From the NCBI GenBank assembly GCA_001599715.1, contig BCHU01000005.1, positions 806,001 through 870,000 on the forward strand: 64,000 nt of DNA, in the 5' to 3' direction. The stretch is from Phaeotremella fagi (lineage: Eukaryota > Basidiomycota > Tremellomycetes > Tremellales > Phaeotremellaceae). Every line of letters begins with the position of its first letter. The first letter of the stretch is position 1. The position numbers were made by a program, and so were the translations under genes. Positions 39,978 to 51,115 of the stretch are shown one piece after another. A model generated the notes under the pieces. That model saw only the letters and a program-made list of their open reading frames with translations, was not told where the DNA came from and ran no database searches.

Positions 39978-41031
39978 TTATCTTCTAGCATTAGGTCTAG
40001 GTTGGGTATTAGTCCTCTGTCCAACCTCGTCCTCATCTTCATCACTAACCATACCCGGATCACCTGTTGGATCCTCATCCCCCGATTCGTAAAGACTACT
40101 AACATGACTGTCCCGATTGAACCTCTTTCTAGGCATCTTCTCATTCAAACCCACCTTCTCCTTCTCATCAACCCCCCGTCTACCTTTAACCAGCCTATTC
40201 AACAACCCATCATCCGTTTTCTTACCCAAATAACCCCAAACCTCTTCACCCCCTTCCTCCTCATTCAACGGAACACGTCCGCAACCCCTAGCGAACCAGG
40301 TATGATCGATCCTAGCTCGACCATCAACCTCTGGATTACTCTTGGGATTATGAGGATGATGAGATAATCTCTTGTGAACGTAATCTGAATCTACGAAACA
40401 ACAACCTCTTGAACATCGGAAACAACACGAAGTGAAACACCAACAACATCTTACACAACAACACATGCCGTGGATGCAATCTAGGATTATCGAGAGGATG
40501 CTGTAAAGAATTAGAGCTAGGATTACGGCGATGACTGGATGGATGTTTTAGTACAGTCTGGATTGTTTCACATACCAGCATAAGTCCATGGATGAGTTGA
40601 TATCCAATCTTTCAATGCCTATGGTTTGTAAGTACACGAAAATAAATAAGTCAAATGATCAACATACAGAGATCATACTGTCAATCCCCCAATTTTCAAT
40701 TTGACCTTCAAGACCACCCAAACCATTCTAAATCGGTCAGTGAACAACACCGCAATGTTTATCAAAGACCTACTGCAGCAGTACCAACCCCACTAGCAGC
40801 GGCGGCTGCAACCCCTCCTGCACCACTTACAGCAGCAGCTGCAGCCCCTCCTGCACCACTTACAGCGGTAGCCGCAACTCCTTCAGCACCGTTCGTTATC
40901 GTACTTCCAACAGCCGTAACGGCTGCTGTAGCTGTTTCACCAGCGTTCGTTATTTGGGTAGCGGCGTTGGTTGCAGCTTGAGTTATCGCCGTTCCTATGT
41001 CAGCTGGATTGAATTGAGGTATCGGTGACAT
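39978..41031 (-). CDS. Single-pass membrane protein with dense cysteine cluster
   Basis: Starts MSPIPQFNPADIGTAITQAA (ATG at 41029-41031). An Ala/Gly/Thr-rich segment follows, encoded by imperfect 33-36-base repeats. Short exons give GLGGLEGQIENWGIDSMI and ALKDWISTHPWTYAVIAVIL. The membrane helix is TYAVIAVILALILYSILSII, followed at once by CIHGMCCCVRCCWCFTSC and CFRCSRGCCF, about a dozen Cys in under 30 residues. The remaining ~130 residues are hydrophilic (HTWFARGCGRVPLNEEEGGE, acidic near the end) and stop at 39978. Juxtamembrane Cys clusters are usual palmitoylation sites (family knowledge); the role is unknown. Five exons joined by eye. I know no named family. Confidence 0.7.
40795..40896. 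repeat. Imperfect tandem repeat, units 36/33/33 bases
   Basis: Three consecutive units sharing CCTCCTGCACCACTTAC-like ends, diverging in the third unit. They encode the Ala/Gly-rich stretch of the membrane protein on the minus strand, so length changes by whole codons only. Confidence 0.7.
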
Positions 41032-41457
41032 TCTCTCGTCTTGCTAGCTTGATGCTTAATGAATTTTCGGTGATAGTTTCAAATCTTGTGTATCTCTGAG
41101 ATTAGTTTTTTATATACAGATATCAGTATCACGAAACGATATTCTTTTCAAAGGATGATCAGTTGAAAACAAACACTCAAAGGAGACCTTGAGTCAACCT
41201 GGCGTTTCAGTTGTTAAGGCAACACGATGTTCAAAAGATCTATTATGTTACATATCAAATATCGTTACGTTATGGGTCGTAATCGTGAAAAGAGTTTCGT
41301 GAAAGGTAATGAACATGGTCGTTTCGAAAATCGTAATTCGTTATGGTGTTATGAAAGAGAGACGTGAACGTTGAAATCACCGAAATTAAAATGGAAGTCT
41401 TGGATACATCCTTCGATATGTTGTCAACCACAAACACTTGTTAAGCAATCCAAAAAC
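41032..41457. other. Intergenic region
   Basis: 426 bases between the Cys-rich membrane protein start and the next minus-strand stop. A TATA-like word in minus orientation lies near 41110-41120. No gene seen. A possible extra 3' exon of the neighbour (about 41385-41395) would add only a few codons. Confidence 0.4.
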
Positions 41458-42880
41458 CTACCTTCCCTTGCCTTTATCAATCTTCTCAACAACCTCAACA
41501 ATCTCCTGCTCCTGACTATTCTCTTGACTTTGACTACTGTCGTTCAAACCTTCTTTCTTGTTAGATGGTAAAACAGTCTCGATTCTAGGTGAATTTTCGT
41601 TCCGAACATAAGGTTTTGGTTTGGGTTTCTGATTGGACCTGATGAGTTGATCGTTTGAGAATGGTCTGAATTTTTTCGGAGGGGGGTTGGGATTAGATTG
41701 ACTAGGTTTCGTTGGTGGTGTTGACAGGAAGTCGGGACCTGTGAGTGGCGGTAGACCAGATGTCCTGGGTCGCTTTTTGATTATTGGTTTGGTATCGGGC
41801 TGATCATGAGTGATATCATTTTGTTGATTGGCTTTTGATGATTCTGGTCTCGTAGGGTTGGTAGGGTATTGATAGCTGGGATTATCCGGGGACGAGGGCT
41901 TTGCGAACTCATCCACTTGTCGACCTTCATCCTCTGCAAATTTAGCTGGTAAAGATGCTCTAGGACGAGCGGAACGAGAGTTGGATACTGCAGGTATAGC
42001 AGCATTCATCGTTGACTTCAGAAATGTCAACACTGAGTTTCACTCTGTCCCATAAAAGTAAGCTCACCCTTCTGTTGCCAATTCGTTCATCTTTAATCGA
42101 GTCATGTTGTGAAATGGATGATGGTCGATTATCGATGAAAATAGATTCAAAAGATTTCCAATCCGTAACCACTCTATCAGTCTCTTTTAAAATGTTTCTA
42201 ACCAATATGTCAAGTCGATTATCCCCCAACGTGGAAAGAATCTGGGGCGGTGGTAGATCAGCTCTAAAAGAAGATTTAGCTCTGTTCCGAGGAAGTTTGT
42301 AGGAAGAGCTTACTGATAATTAGAAACAGCTGCTTTGAACCATTTGTCAATATTTTCTCTGTAGACATGGAAAGTTTTGAGATCCCTCTGTGTCATCGCT
42401 TTCATGAATAGGGTATCCATGTGGTCACCGAAATATATGTTGATGGTATCCGTGGTTCTATTCGGATCAAGTTTTGGGGAGGACAGAAGATATGCAACAT
42501 GCTATGGAAAATCAAGATTGTTAGTAGATCTATTTAAAACAAAGTGAGGATCTTACGAATTTCCTCAGCTCCAATGAATATGTCAACATCATCTCTTCCT
42601 TATCCCTAGCTTTCAATTCCTCCAATTCGACTACCTCAGATTGGGACAACGAAGCCAACTCTTGGGATCTTTCTTCATAATAGGTTTCCAAAGCTAGTGA
42701 CGCCTGTTCCTTGACCTTTCTACGTAAAAGTTGTAGGTAAGCGAAGATGTTTACGACATCTGGAATTTTTCGAAGTTGAGGTGTCGGTTCTAAGAGAAGA
42801 TGTAATGCTTGTTGAACTTTGATGGGGTTAGCTGGACGTTTAAGTGATTTTGAAGTTGGTACCCTGTTTGTGTTGCTCAT
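41458..42880 (-). CDS. Hypothetical protein: helical N-terminus, disordered basic C-terminus
   Basis: Starts at the ATG at 42878-42880 (MSNTNRVPTSKSLKRPANPI). The first ~230 residues look like a folded helical domain: VQQALHLLLEPTPQLRKIPD, LQLLRRKVKEQASLALETYY, HVAYLLSSPKLDPNRTTDTI and LKTFHVYRENIDKWFKAAVS. A region with LGDNRLDILVRNILKETDRV follows. The last exon (41458-42008) is disordered, Pro/Ser/Lys-rich, with possible nuclear signals (IIKKRPRTSG, PPPKKFRPFS). It ends EVVEKIDKGKGR. I do not recognise the family; a nuclear scaffold is a guess. An alternative last splice (donor GTAGGT at the stop) would change the end by a few residues. Confidence 0.65.
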
Positions 42881-43207
42881 TGTTGCCTTCCGTCTTGCTT
42901 ATTCTTGTTGTTGTCGATCTCCATACTTATATTTATATCTTGACTTGATGGAAAGCTAAGATGAGGAATGGAAACACAACAACAATGATGTAAACGACTA
43001 GGCGTGCGTGATGATATTCAACCTTCCAAGCGTTTATAGGCGCGCTAGATAAGGATAACGATTTACCGATTCGGAGAATTCCAACGGAGCTCATCCGGGA
43101 TATTATTGCTGACCATATTAAAGATCGATAGGTTAACATCTCATCTCAGCTTACATCTTTCATTGTAAATACACTTACATCTACCTCTCACAAATCCACA
43201 CATCACA
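42881..43207. other. Divergent promoter region
   Basis: 327 bases between two divergent starts, rich in CATCTCA/ACATC words near the plus-strand ATG. No gene or RNA seen. Confidence 0.45.
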
Positions 43208-44681
43208 ATGTCAGAACCCCAATACGCGACCTTCTACGATCCCCAAGCTGATTCCGAAAAGGAAGTCCCTCTCCCCACAGCTCCGATCCAACAAATTTCC
43301 CAAGGCATAATCTACCAACCCCCACTCTCAAGACGTGGTCACGGTCCTGGACTGATCATCTTCTCACCCCCTCAATCTGTAATCTCACCCCACGAAGCTC
43401 AAGGTTTAGAGAAACCATTGGATCCGGAACCGGTACTTAAATGGAGTGAAGAGGGGTTTGGGGTGATTGCTGTTGAAGATGGATTGGATGTCAAAACTGC
43501 TTTGGAAGTTGGGATTAAGACTTTGGTTGGGGATGAGAAGATTGATATTAAAGATAAAATTGGTGTTTTAGGTGGGACCAATGATCATATTTTGACGTCT
43601 AGAACTAACCCCGGATCAAGTTTATAACCCAACTATCCTCGATACACTCACATCGATCATCTCAACCTACCCAATCCTAACCGCCCTAATCACCCACGGT
43701 ACAACACCAACAACAACCTCCCTCCCAACCCTCTCTCACATCCCAACAATCCAACCTCCACCTCCAGCAAGTCCAACCACCCACATCTATCCAACCTCTT
43801 CACCCTATTTCATCATCCCTTCCTCAGGACCCACCTCGTATTCACCCTCCAACGCCAACGTCGCTCATACGAGATCTTTAGTGTTTCTGAGGAAACATCT
43901 AGGAGGTCCGTTTTTCGATTTGGAACCTATTTGGGACGAACATACCTTCTTTGAGTTTGTTGATCGAAGTGTGGCTAAGACTATGGGGACTATGGTTGTG
44001 AGTGTTATGCGGTAGTTAGATGATATGTGCTGATGGTGATACAGGCTGAACCTTATGTTAATCACGTTCCAACTGTATGTCGAGCTCAAAGATCACACTC
44101 TAGATGTCATTGCTCACAATCTTTTAGATGACCGGTGGTATCGGTAGAAAAGCACTCTCCGAATTCTACAGAGATCACTTCATTTTTGCGTAAGCAACAG
44201 TCTATTCTTCTAACCTCATCCTTACTAACCTACATCCTAGTAACCCCTCAAGCGCCGAACTAAGCGTCGTTTCAAGAACTGTAGGACCAGACAGAGTAGT
44301 CGATGAATTCGTCTACAGTTGTATACACGACAGAGTCATCGATTGGTTACTACCAGGAGTTCCAGCTTCAGGTAACCAACTTCATATTCCAATGATGGCA
44401 GTGGTCAACGTCAGAGGTGACAGATTATATCATGAACATATTTGGTGGTATGTCTATTCAATCCACTCACAGAATCGAATTAATGATATCGTTTTAGGGA
44501 TAACGCAACTGCACTCCAACAAGCTGGTTATCTACCTGAATACATGCCTCATTTAAGTGAACCAGGATCAAAAGTTAGATTACCTGTTGACGGTTACGCC
44601 TCAGCTAAGATGTTGTTGGACGAGACTGATGGTAAAAGTAATTTGATGTTTGGATCGGATTACGGAGTTTCCAAAGCTTAG
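43208..44681 (+). CDS. Dienelactone-hydrolase-like protein with C-terminal SnoaL-like domain
   Basis: The N-terminal part begins MSEPQYATFYDPQADSEKEV, and has GPGLIIFSPP and GFGVIAVEDGLDVKTALEVG, a layout seen in carboxymethylenebutenolidase-like fungal proteins. The usual nucleophile elbow of active dienelactone hydrolases (G-x-C/S-x-G) is not visible. The C-terminal half is clearer: MTGGIGRKALSEFYRDHFIF, VVSRTVGPDRVVDEFVYSCI and VVNVRGDRLYHEHIWWDNAT are hallmark SnoaL-type segments. Intron 1 joins IGVL to VYNPTILDTL. Stop TAG at 44679-44681. The protein is probably cytosolic and the reaction unknown. Confidence 0.82.
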
Positions 44682-44799
44682 ACGTAGGGTTTATAGATTG
44701 ATACATTGTATGCACAGCTCAGATGATCTGCTGAAGCAGGGGTTCAAGCCAATCCGTTGCAGGTGATACTGTGTCATTTCTATATCGGATGATACAAGT

Positions 44800-45433
44800 T
44801 TATTCTCTAGGTTTCATTTTGGCCATGATCTCAGCAGCGTTCTAAAGATGAATTGAGATTAGTGTCAGTACGATCTCGGTGAAATCAAAATCTGACGTAC
44901 AGAAGGGTTGATATCGATACCAGCGTCTTTCAATTCTTCCATTAACTTCAGAGGTTGGGTATCGTTAGATACTGCACATCGCAAAACTGGAAATCTGATC
45001 GGGACTCACTTTCATACCAGCATCTCGAAGATCTTTGTCCAAACCCATCTTCATCATTTCCATCGTACTAGGTGGTTTTGACATGTCGATTCCTAGTATA
45101 AACCAAAGTCAGATTTGGGACTCAACACACAAGAATAATCATAAGGATGCTGAAAAAACCATTTCAAAAGGAATGAACTTCATTCCCCAACCCAAACCCA
45201 AACCCAAACCTACCCTTATCAGTCATAAGTTTCCCAATGTTGGCCATAGCCTCCTGAGCCCCTTTATGTTTCGTAACTTTTTCGTAGAAATCACGAACCG
45301 TAGGATCAGACAATGGATCCTGAGATTCCGGGAGATGAGACGCGAATCTTTTCGAGTATCCCAGTCCTAGTCTGACACTGTGGGTGGGTATTGAGGATCG
45401 TAAGGATCGAGTTAAAATTCTGGTTATTGACAT
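44800..45433 (-). CDS. Small mitochondrial protein of unknown function
   Basis: From the ATG at 45431-45433 the protein starts SITRILTRSLRSSIPTHSVR, a basic amphipathic presequence, then RFASHLPESQDPLSDPTVRD and FYEKVTKHKGAQEAMANIGK. After a ~110-base intron it continues GIDMSKPPSTMEMMKMGLDK, then LMEELKDAGIDINPS and ends EIMAKMKPRE. About 120 residues, mostly helical. An upstream in-frame ATG (45464-45466) adds 11 residues in front of the presequence but has a weak start context, so I prefer the second ATG. Function unknown. Confidence 0.72.
45187..45214. repeat. TTTGGG-type repeat inside an intron
   Basis: Plus strand shows three to four tandem CCCAAA units; on the transcribed strand these are TTTGGG units just after the splice donor. 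G-runs of this kind act as intronic splicing enhancers in other systems and can form quadruplexes. This is not a telomere as such. Confidence 0.6.
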
Positions 45434-45779
45434 TTTTGCTTTTTGGGAGTTGGTTGTTGGAGACATGAATTGATTTTTTTAGATGACGATTGGTGGAGGT
45501 TCGGAATTTTTAGGTTCTGAACTCTCGGTAAAAAGTTAGACGGATGTCTCTGGTTTTTTATTACATTTCGAACTGTGTTTTCATATCAATTTGGTTGAGT
45601 CTATACTACTACTGATGCATGGTCTGTAACAAGGAAGCTCATGCATTGTCCTGTCTGAGTGCAAAACTGGCTTTCAAGTAAAAATCTTCAGTTTCCGGTT
45701 CCTACTCGACTTCGTCGAAGTTGACGTTTATCAACGAGATAACCAAAATGCATTCCATCATCTATCACCGTCACCATCC

Positions 45780-46528
45780 CTACCCTACCCTTCCCTTCCC
45801 CCTTGAAGCCTTCAAAGCAGTAGCGATAGCTGCCAACATCCCCGGTCTCTCCCTCAAATAATTAACTTTAGCTCTACGTAAATTCTTCAACCCCCCCGGA
45901 CTACCATCAGCTCTCTTAACCACCCGAATCTCTTTGATCAAAGGACTAAAAATCTTGAACGTCATCTCCACACCAGTTTTAGCTACCACGTTCCTAATCC
46001 TTATACTCGTGTCTACACCTCTACGTCTGATCCCTAGTAACACACCGGAAAACGGTGAAGTGGTGGTTTTACTCGAATTGGTATATGATAAAACGGTAAT
46101 CACTGATCCAGGTTGGATTCGGGCTTTATCCCTTCGTGAGAATAGGGTTTGGTTGAGATGGTTCGGGTCGTAGGTTGAAATTAAATTTTGGTTTATGGAG
46201 GTTATGACTGAAGCACCTTTTTTGGGTTTGAGGAGGTTCGAGGGGATAGGTTGAGAGACGTAAGGCGAGACTGGGAATGTTGATGAGGTTGAAAATGGAT
46301 AGGGTGATTGGGTTGAGAGGGCTGTTGGAGGTTTTGGTGAGTGCATGGTACGGTGGGAGAGATTAGAGGGGAGAACTTACTCTCGGTTGGGATATCAATT
46401 TTTGATGAATAGTTACGTTGGTAGATGATTTTGGAGGATGACGCTGGGGTTGATGTTGTAGGCCTGAGTGATGTTGATAGTGAGGAGACTATCCTTGACA
46501 TTGACATTGGTATAGTTGAGCGACTCAT
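45780..46528 (-). CDS. Mitochondrial large ribosomal subunit protein bL19m
   Basis: Structural component of the mitoribosome large subunit. The presequence (MSRSTIPMSMSRIVSSLSTS, Ser/Thr/Arg-rich) is in exon 1. Exon 2 carries the L19 core: ARIQPGSVITVLSYTNSSKT, FSGVLLGIRRRGVDTSIRIR, NVVAKTGVEMTFKIFSPLIK and RRAKVNYLRERPGMLAAIAT. The order of these blocks matches bacterial L19. The start is the ATG at 46526-46528; one intron near 46330-46385. The C-terminus is short and basic, ending at the TAG at 45780-45782. Divergent from the PIN-domain gene. Confidence 0.9.
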
Positions 46529-47104
46529 TTTGAATGCAAGATAGTCAAATTAAAGATGGTGAATAGATTGATATTGTCGATATTTCTTATCAAAATGTAT
46601 TTCTTCAACTTGAAGATAAATACACGTAATTAATTGTTACCATCCTTTGATCAATTTGGTCCATACTAGACATACACAACGGATCAACAACAACATAAAA
46701 CATCACATATACAACATATATCATTCAACTTCAACTTGAACTGCACCAAAGATAAGACATTATTCAACACCAATTACCCTTTCCAACCAACACTGAAGGA
46801 GTAATCCCCCCAGTCATCCATTCCAATTTACCATGTGTTTCATCTAGTCAAATCCAAACTCAACTTAGTTGTCTTCTTTGGTTCTTACAATCGAATTGTC
46901 CTCAATTCAAAGGTTCCTTCCTTCTTATCCGGATCAATCACGGTCGGTGATTCAAAATGAAGGATATAGAGCAGGTATGTAGCCATATATTCGTTTATTT
47001 GCATTCTTGCGCAGTTTTACTTCAATAACGCAATATCTGACCTTGAGTTGCCTCTCTCTTAGGCTCACACCAACATCCATACACAGACACGCAAACCGAA
47101 ATCA
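46529..47104. other. Divergent promoter region bL19m / PIN gene
   Basis: 576 bases. The half near 47104 probably holds a long 5' leader of the PIN gene, perhaps spliced. No open frame of note. Confidence 0.45.
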
Positions 47105-49347
47105 ATGTCGACAGCTTATCTAACTCAACAACTTTCAGAACTTGAAACTAAAGTTCATGGTTTGGACGTATCTAAACACGATGCTGATGAATATACGAAA
47201 TTTGATATCCCACCAGTACCAGGACCAGGAAGAGGGCCACCTCCAGGAGCATGGGGAGTGATAGGTGGTAACAGACCCAAAACGAATGTCCCACCTGATC
47301 ATTTCCCACCACTGGGATTCCGACCTATGAGACCACCAGGTGTCAGACCATTTATACCTCACCTCCATCCGGATTTTCCTCCTCTCGGTGTCCCACCGCC
47401 ACCTGGTTTACATGGACATGGACCTGGATTAGATACATTCCCACCACCTGGTCCTCATGGTCATGGACTGAATGGATTTCCTCATCCACCTGGATTGGAT
47501 CATTTCCCTCCTCCACCGCCACCTCCCTTTCACGGTTTCCCACCAGGTCCATTAGAACCTGATGAATATCCACCTAAACCTTTCATCCCACCTCCACCTC
47601 CCTTTCACCCTTTCATCCCCAATCATGATTTGGAGACACCGAACCAACAAGCTGAAATCGAGATTGAAGATGTTTTGAGACAGGAACGGGAAATTGAAAA
47701 AGATTTCGGCGAAGACGAAAGTGATGACGAGGACGTTTGGAGAGTCGTTGTTGTCGATGTATCAGGTGTCATGTGGGCTCCAAAGACTGTTAGGAATTTC
47801 GTTGGACATGGTTGGGAAGTGATCATTCCTCTTGAAGGTGGGTTGTTTTCGGTTTTAGATTGATTTCCTTTGATTTACTCCATTCAGCCCTTCGTACTTT
47901 GGATTTACTCAAGAAAGGATCATCACCAACAGCAATCGCTGCAAGATCAGCTGCAAGATATATCGAACATGCATCAAGAAATCATAAATTAATCTCAACA
48001 GACCCATCAGTTGTTGTCCAAATTTCATCGGGGTACAAGAAAGGTCGTGGGTTGAGATTACAACGTGAAGAAGAGACCTTACCTGTGATCGATGGTTTCA
48101 GTGGTAAACCTGGTGTTGGACTGACTAAATGGGTTCAATCGATTCTAGGGTGTTCAACGTTTTTCAGGAAAATCTCGTTGATCGAACAGAACATTGATTT
48201 GATTCAAGATCAACAAGACGGAGAGATTGATCTGGAATTTCACTCTTCTCGACCATCATTGTTCATTTCACATCCACCGTTATCGGCTGAAGTTCCTATT
48301 GATGATGATGATCACAAAAATGATGATACTATCAAAATTTATGCGGAACGGGCAGAGGGGTATGCGATATCGCAAGAGGCTGAAAGGTTTGATTTGGGTT
48401 TGGAGGTTTTGAGAGATGATGATGCCAATGAAGTTGTTGAGGGTTTGGATGGTAGAGGGAGAGGGGGGAGACATCATGGCCATGGACATGGTCATGGACA
48501 CGGACGAGGGCATGGGGATGGAAGAGGTAGGGGAGGTGGTAGAGGTGGACGTGAGAGACGTGGCGGTCGAGAAAGGGAGAGAAGGAAAGAAGGAAAAAAG
48601 AGTGATAACGATGATAATCAACCTCAAGTAAAGATTTTACTTCGACGACCTGAACCCGAGGAGGCAGCTACGGACTCGAACGTAAACAACAACCCTCCCA
48701 AAGCGGAAACTTCTATCCCGCCACCGCTAGTACCGAAGATACTTAAACGACCAGATCATCAGACACTTCAAGAAAACAAGTTTCCAAAAGAAAAAGATCA
48801 TTCGGAATGTAAATCAATTGCCTTGTCCAATTCAGAATTCGATTCTTCTTCACCTGTTTTCTCAAACTCTGAAATCAAATCCAACGATCGATCACCGATT
48901 TTGAATTCGAGGGAGTTCGATCATCAACATCGACATGGACACGGTGAACGAGAATTTGGCTTTGACGGTGAGAGAGAAAGGGGGTTTGGATTTGGTCGAG
49001 GGAGAGGTGGATTCTTTGAGGGTGGTCGTGGACGTGGGTTTGATGGATTTAGAGGTAGGGGTGGTGGGATGGAAAGAGGGAGAGGTGGTGGCGGTGGACG
49101 TGGACGAGGGGATGGTTTCGGACGAGGAGGTGGGGGTGGGGGAGGTGGTAGACGCGAAAGAGATAGGGACAGGGATAGGAATCGGACACCTCGAAATGGT
49201 AATTTCACTTTACTTCAACGACCTGGTCCACCACTGGCTACACACGCTGAAGGTTCATCGGTGGGAAATGGGATAACGTCTAATACGACTACTGCGATGA
49301 CAGCTGGACAAGGTAGAAAAGTTGTTTTACTCCAACGACCAAAGTGA
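47105..49347 (+). CDS. PIN-domain protein with Pro-rich N-terminus and RGG tail
   Basis: Exon 1 (47105-47837) encodes MSTAYLTQQLSELETKVHGL and a long Pro/His/Gly-rich region, then an acidic stretch and VVVDVSGVMWAPKTVRNFVG. The intron (47838-47886) joins IIPLE to ALRTLDLLKKGSSPTAIAAR. Together these read as a PIN fold: a first Asp in VVDVS, a hydrophobic strand, then LxxLDxLKKG as in Swt1 and Smg6-like nucleases. Exon 2 continues with QISSGYKKGRGLRLQREEET and then Arg/Gly-rich, His/Gly-rich low-complexity sequence. Four short motifs recur: VKILLRRPEP, VPKILKRPDH, FTLLQRPGPP and the last residues VVLLQRPK. These resemble the core of SUZ-type RNA-binding motifs. Likely an RNA-processing factor, inferred. 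Not all catalytic acids were located. Confidence 0.72.
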
Positions 49348-49970
49348 TTTTAAAACTCTCTAGGCGGAAACTTATCTTACTTGAACCGGAATCGGAAATC
49401 TAGACCTGGAACTGGTTTTTCTTTTCAATCTCCAACGTTGGACGATGATTTCCGACTGTGTAGCATGATCTCAAGTCTCGAAATCAATCCAATCTTTACC
49501 AGTCGTCGATCCTCAAAATGCAAAAACGCGGATTACACAGTCGAAGGGGATGATCATAGCGAAGGACGTGCACATTTGTCATATAGGATTCCGAATGTTG
49601 GAGCGATTGTGGCAGCTAGAAGCTTGTTGAGACTGGTGCTACTTTGGAATCTTGCGAGTGTTTTTTGTTTTCTTGTTTCATCTTCCTTGCGTCGTTAAAC
49701 GTTATGCATCTGATCAAATGACGAGCCGGCATTTGCGTCATTACATCTTGCAATCAGGTCAACTGAACTACACTCAAACCAACCGATAAAACAGTACTTG
49801 TACTGTACGAGTTCGAGCACGATAACTGCTTCCATATGATGTAACGTCATACATCAATTACTGAACTACTGAACGAACTAAACAATCAACGATCAAAATA
49901 CGAAATTCTCCTGAACACTCAATCCTAGACAATTCCTGCCTGATGAAAGGATACTGTACGTTCCTTCCAA
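49348..49970. other. Convergent intergenic region
   Basis: 623 bases between the PIN gene stop and the first orphan-domain gene stop. The frame at 49381-49698 (+) has no ATG start and looks like 3' UTR. The right part (about 49850-49920) resembles the sequence at 51000-51090, so it belongs to the duplicated block. Confidence 0.5.
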
Positions 49971-50540
49971 TCAATCTTTCCCTCCGACAGCCTCTGGAAT
50001 GAAAGTAGCACAATCACTGATGTGTGATTCAATGATGAAACGAAGTCGATCTTCGTCTTCTTTGAGAACCTCCCTAATTACATCAGCTTTTCTATAGGTG
50101 TGAGCGTTGTAGCATTTTTCTGTGTAGAGGAGGATGTCTAACTCATCCTTCCACTCATCAAATGTTCTATTCTCCTTCTTGGGTTCTCCGAAAGGCTTCT
50201 CTCTGAGGTAAGCAAAGCGATTTGCGGTGAACTTATAATTCCCATCATCCCTGCTTGAGCCTATAGCTGAATAGTGTAGGTATTCCCCTGCAGCGGATGC
50301 GGTTTCGATTGAGAGGGCTGGTTGGGACTCTGAGAATTTGCCGAGTTGTGCATTGGGTGTGAAGCAGGTTTTGACTGAGCGAAACGAAGAATCACTGAGA
50401 CCGAGCATCGAGTAAGCAGGAGTACCCTTGACAAGCTCGAAGTTAACTTACGAGACCTGGTATAATCTTGTAGTGACGGTCCCAAAATTGGGATACCACG
50501 CGGATCTGATAGTTTCGCGGTAGCTAGGTTCTCCAATCAT
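49971..50540 (-). CDS. Orphan-domain protein, single-domain copy
   Basis: Exon 1 starts at the ATG at 50538-50540 (MIGEPSYRETIRSAWYPNFG, then TVTTRLYQV). The intron 50395-50451 (GTAAGT...CTCAG, phase 2) joins to SDSSFRSVKTCFTPNAQ, then the conserved run GEYLHYSAI, TFDEWKDELDILLYTEKCY and FIIESHISDCATFIPEAV. Ends VGGKD. About 170 residues, no signal peptide or membrane segment. The same domain occurs twice more at 51116-52418. I know no family; the conserved DEWKD and H-x-S-x-CAT motifs are the distinguishing features. The nearest downstream ATG (50408) would give a shorter form without exon 1. Confidence 0.68.
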
Positions 50541-50700
50541 TGTTCTGCTTCTTGGGTTGGTCTTGAAATTTCTTGCTGAAAAAAATAGTCGGTGGCGAAT
50601 AAGTAAGAACTGAAAAGTTGGGGGGAATCACGACGGAAAGAAGACTATAAATATCATGAAAGAGACATCGAGTCGAGAGTGTACCAGGAGAAAGGAGGTA
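50541..50700 (-). promoter_or_regulatory. Duplicated promoter block, copy 1
   Basis: Shares many words, in the same order, with 52419-52580: GGTGGCGAATAA, GTTGGGGGGAA, GAAAGAAGACTATAAATA and GACATCGAGTCGA. The minus-strand TATA-like word lies at 50646-50653, about 105 bases from the ATG. Confidence 0.6.
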
Positions 50701-51115
50701 AGTTTTCTCCGACTTCCCATTGTGAAGTTCGATGCTAGAGAAAGGAAGGGAAGTGAACGATTGCGCCTCAACGTAGCTCTTATCCTCGATACTGTATTTA
50801 TTCAAACTTATCGTACGACAGGGGAGGAATATTTCAGAAATCGTCTGTTTGTTATACGAAACCAGTATTGGGGATAGTCAAGTTGATGATGTGGATTGAT
50901 TATAGGCTGCATTGACGACTCACTTGGAGGCGAGTGGATACTAAGTGCTCTGTGGCGTAGAGTGTTTTTGAATCGGCAACTGATATTTCATAAATCATCC
51001 CACATCATGCATCAACTACACATTTCAACTAAATCAACTACATAACTGACTAATCAGCTTAACAAACTAAAAAGAAAATACGAACTACATGAGCGAAAGC
51101 AAAGGGCTCAAGCAA
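50701..51115. other. Spacer between orphan-domain genes
   Basis: Contains the far promoter of the single-domain copy and the 3' UTR of the two-domain gene. An ATG-less frame at 50656-50877 (+) is not called. The part at 51000-51090 resembles 49850-49920. Confidence 0.4.

Noticed and set aside
44738..44765. B-box-like GGTTCAAGCC with GCTCAG upstream
   Set aside because: The A and B boxes would be only about 23 bases apart and no acceptor or T stem pairs.
45187..45214. Interstitial telomere array
   Set aside because: Only three to four CCCAAA units, not the TTAGGG/TTAGGGGG type, and located inside an intron.
48280..49208. Minus-strand frames rich in Pro, Ser and Leu opposite the RGG tail
   Set aside because: They mirror Gly/Arg codons of the PIN gene. 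No start or domain support.
49381..49698. Plus-strand frame of 105 codons after the PIN gene
   Set aside because: No ATG at the start; low-complexity end. Best explained as 3' UTR.
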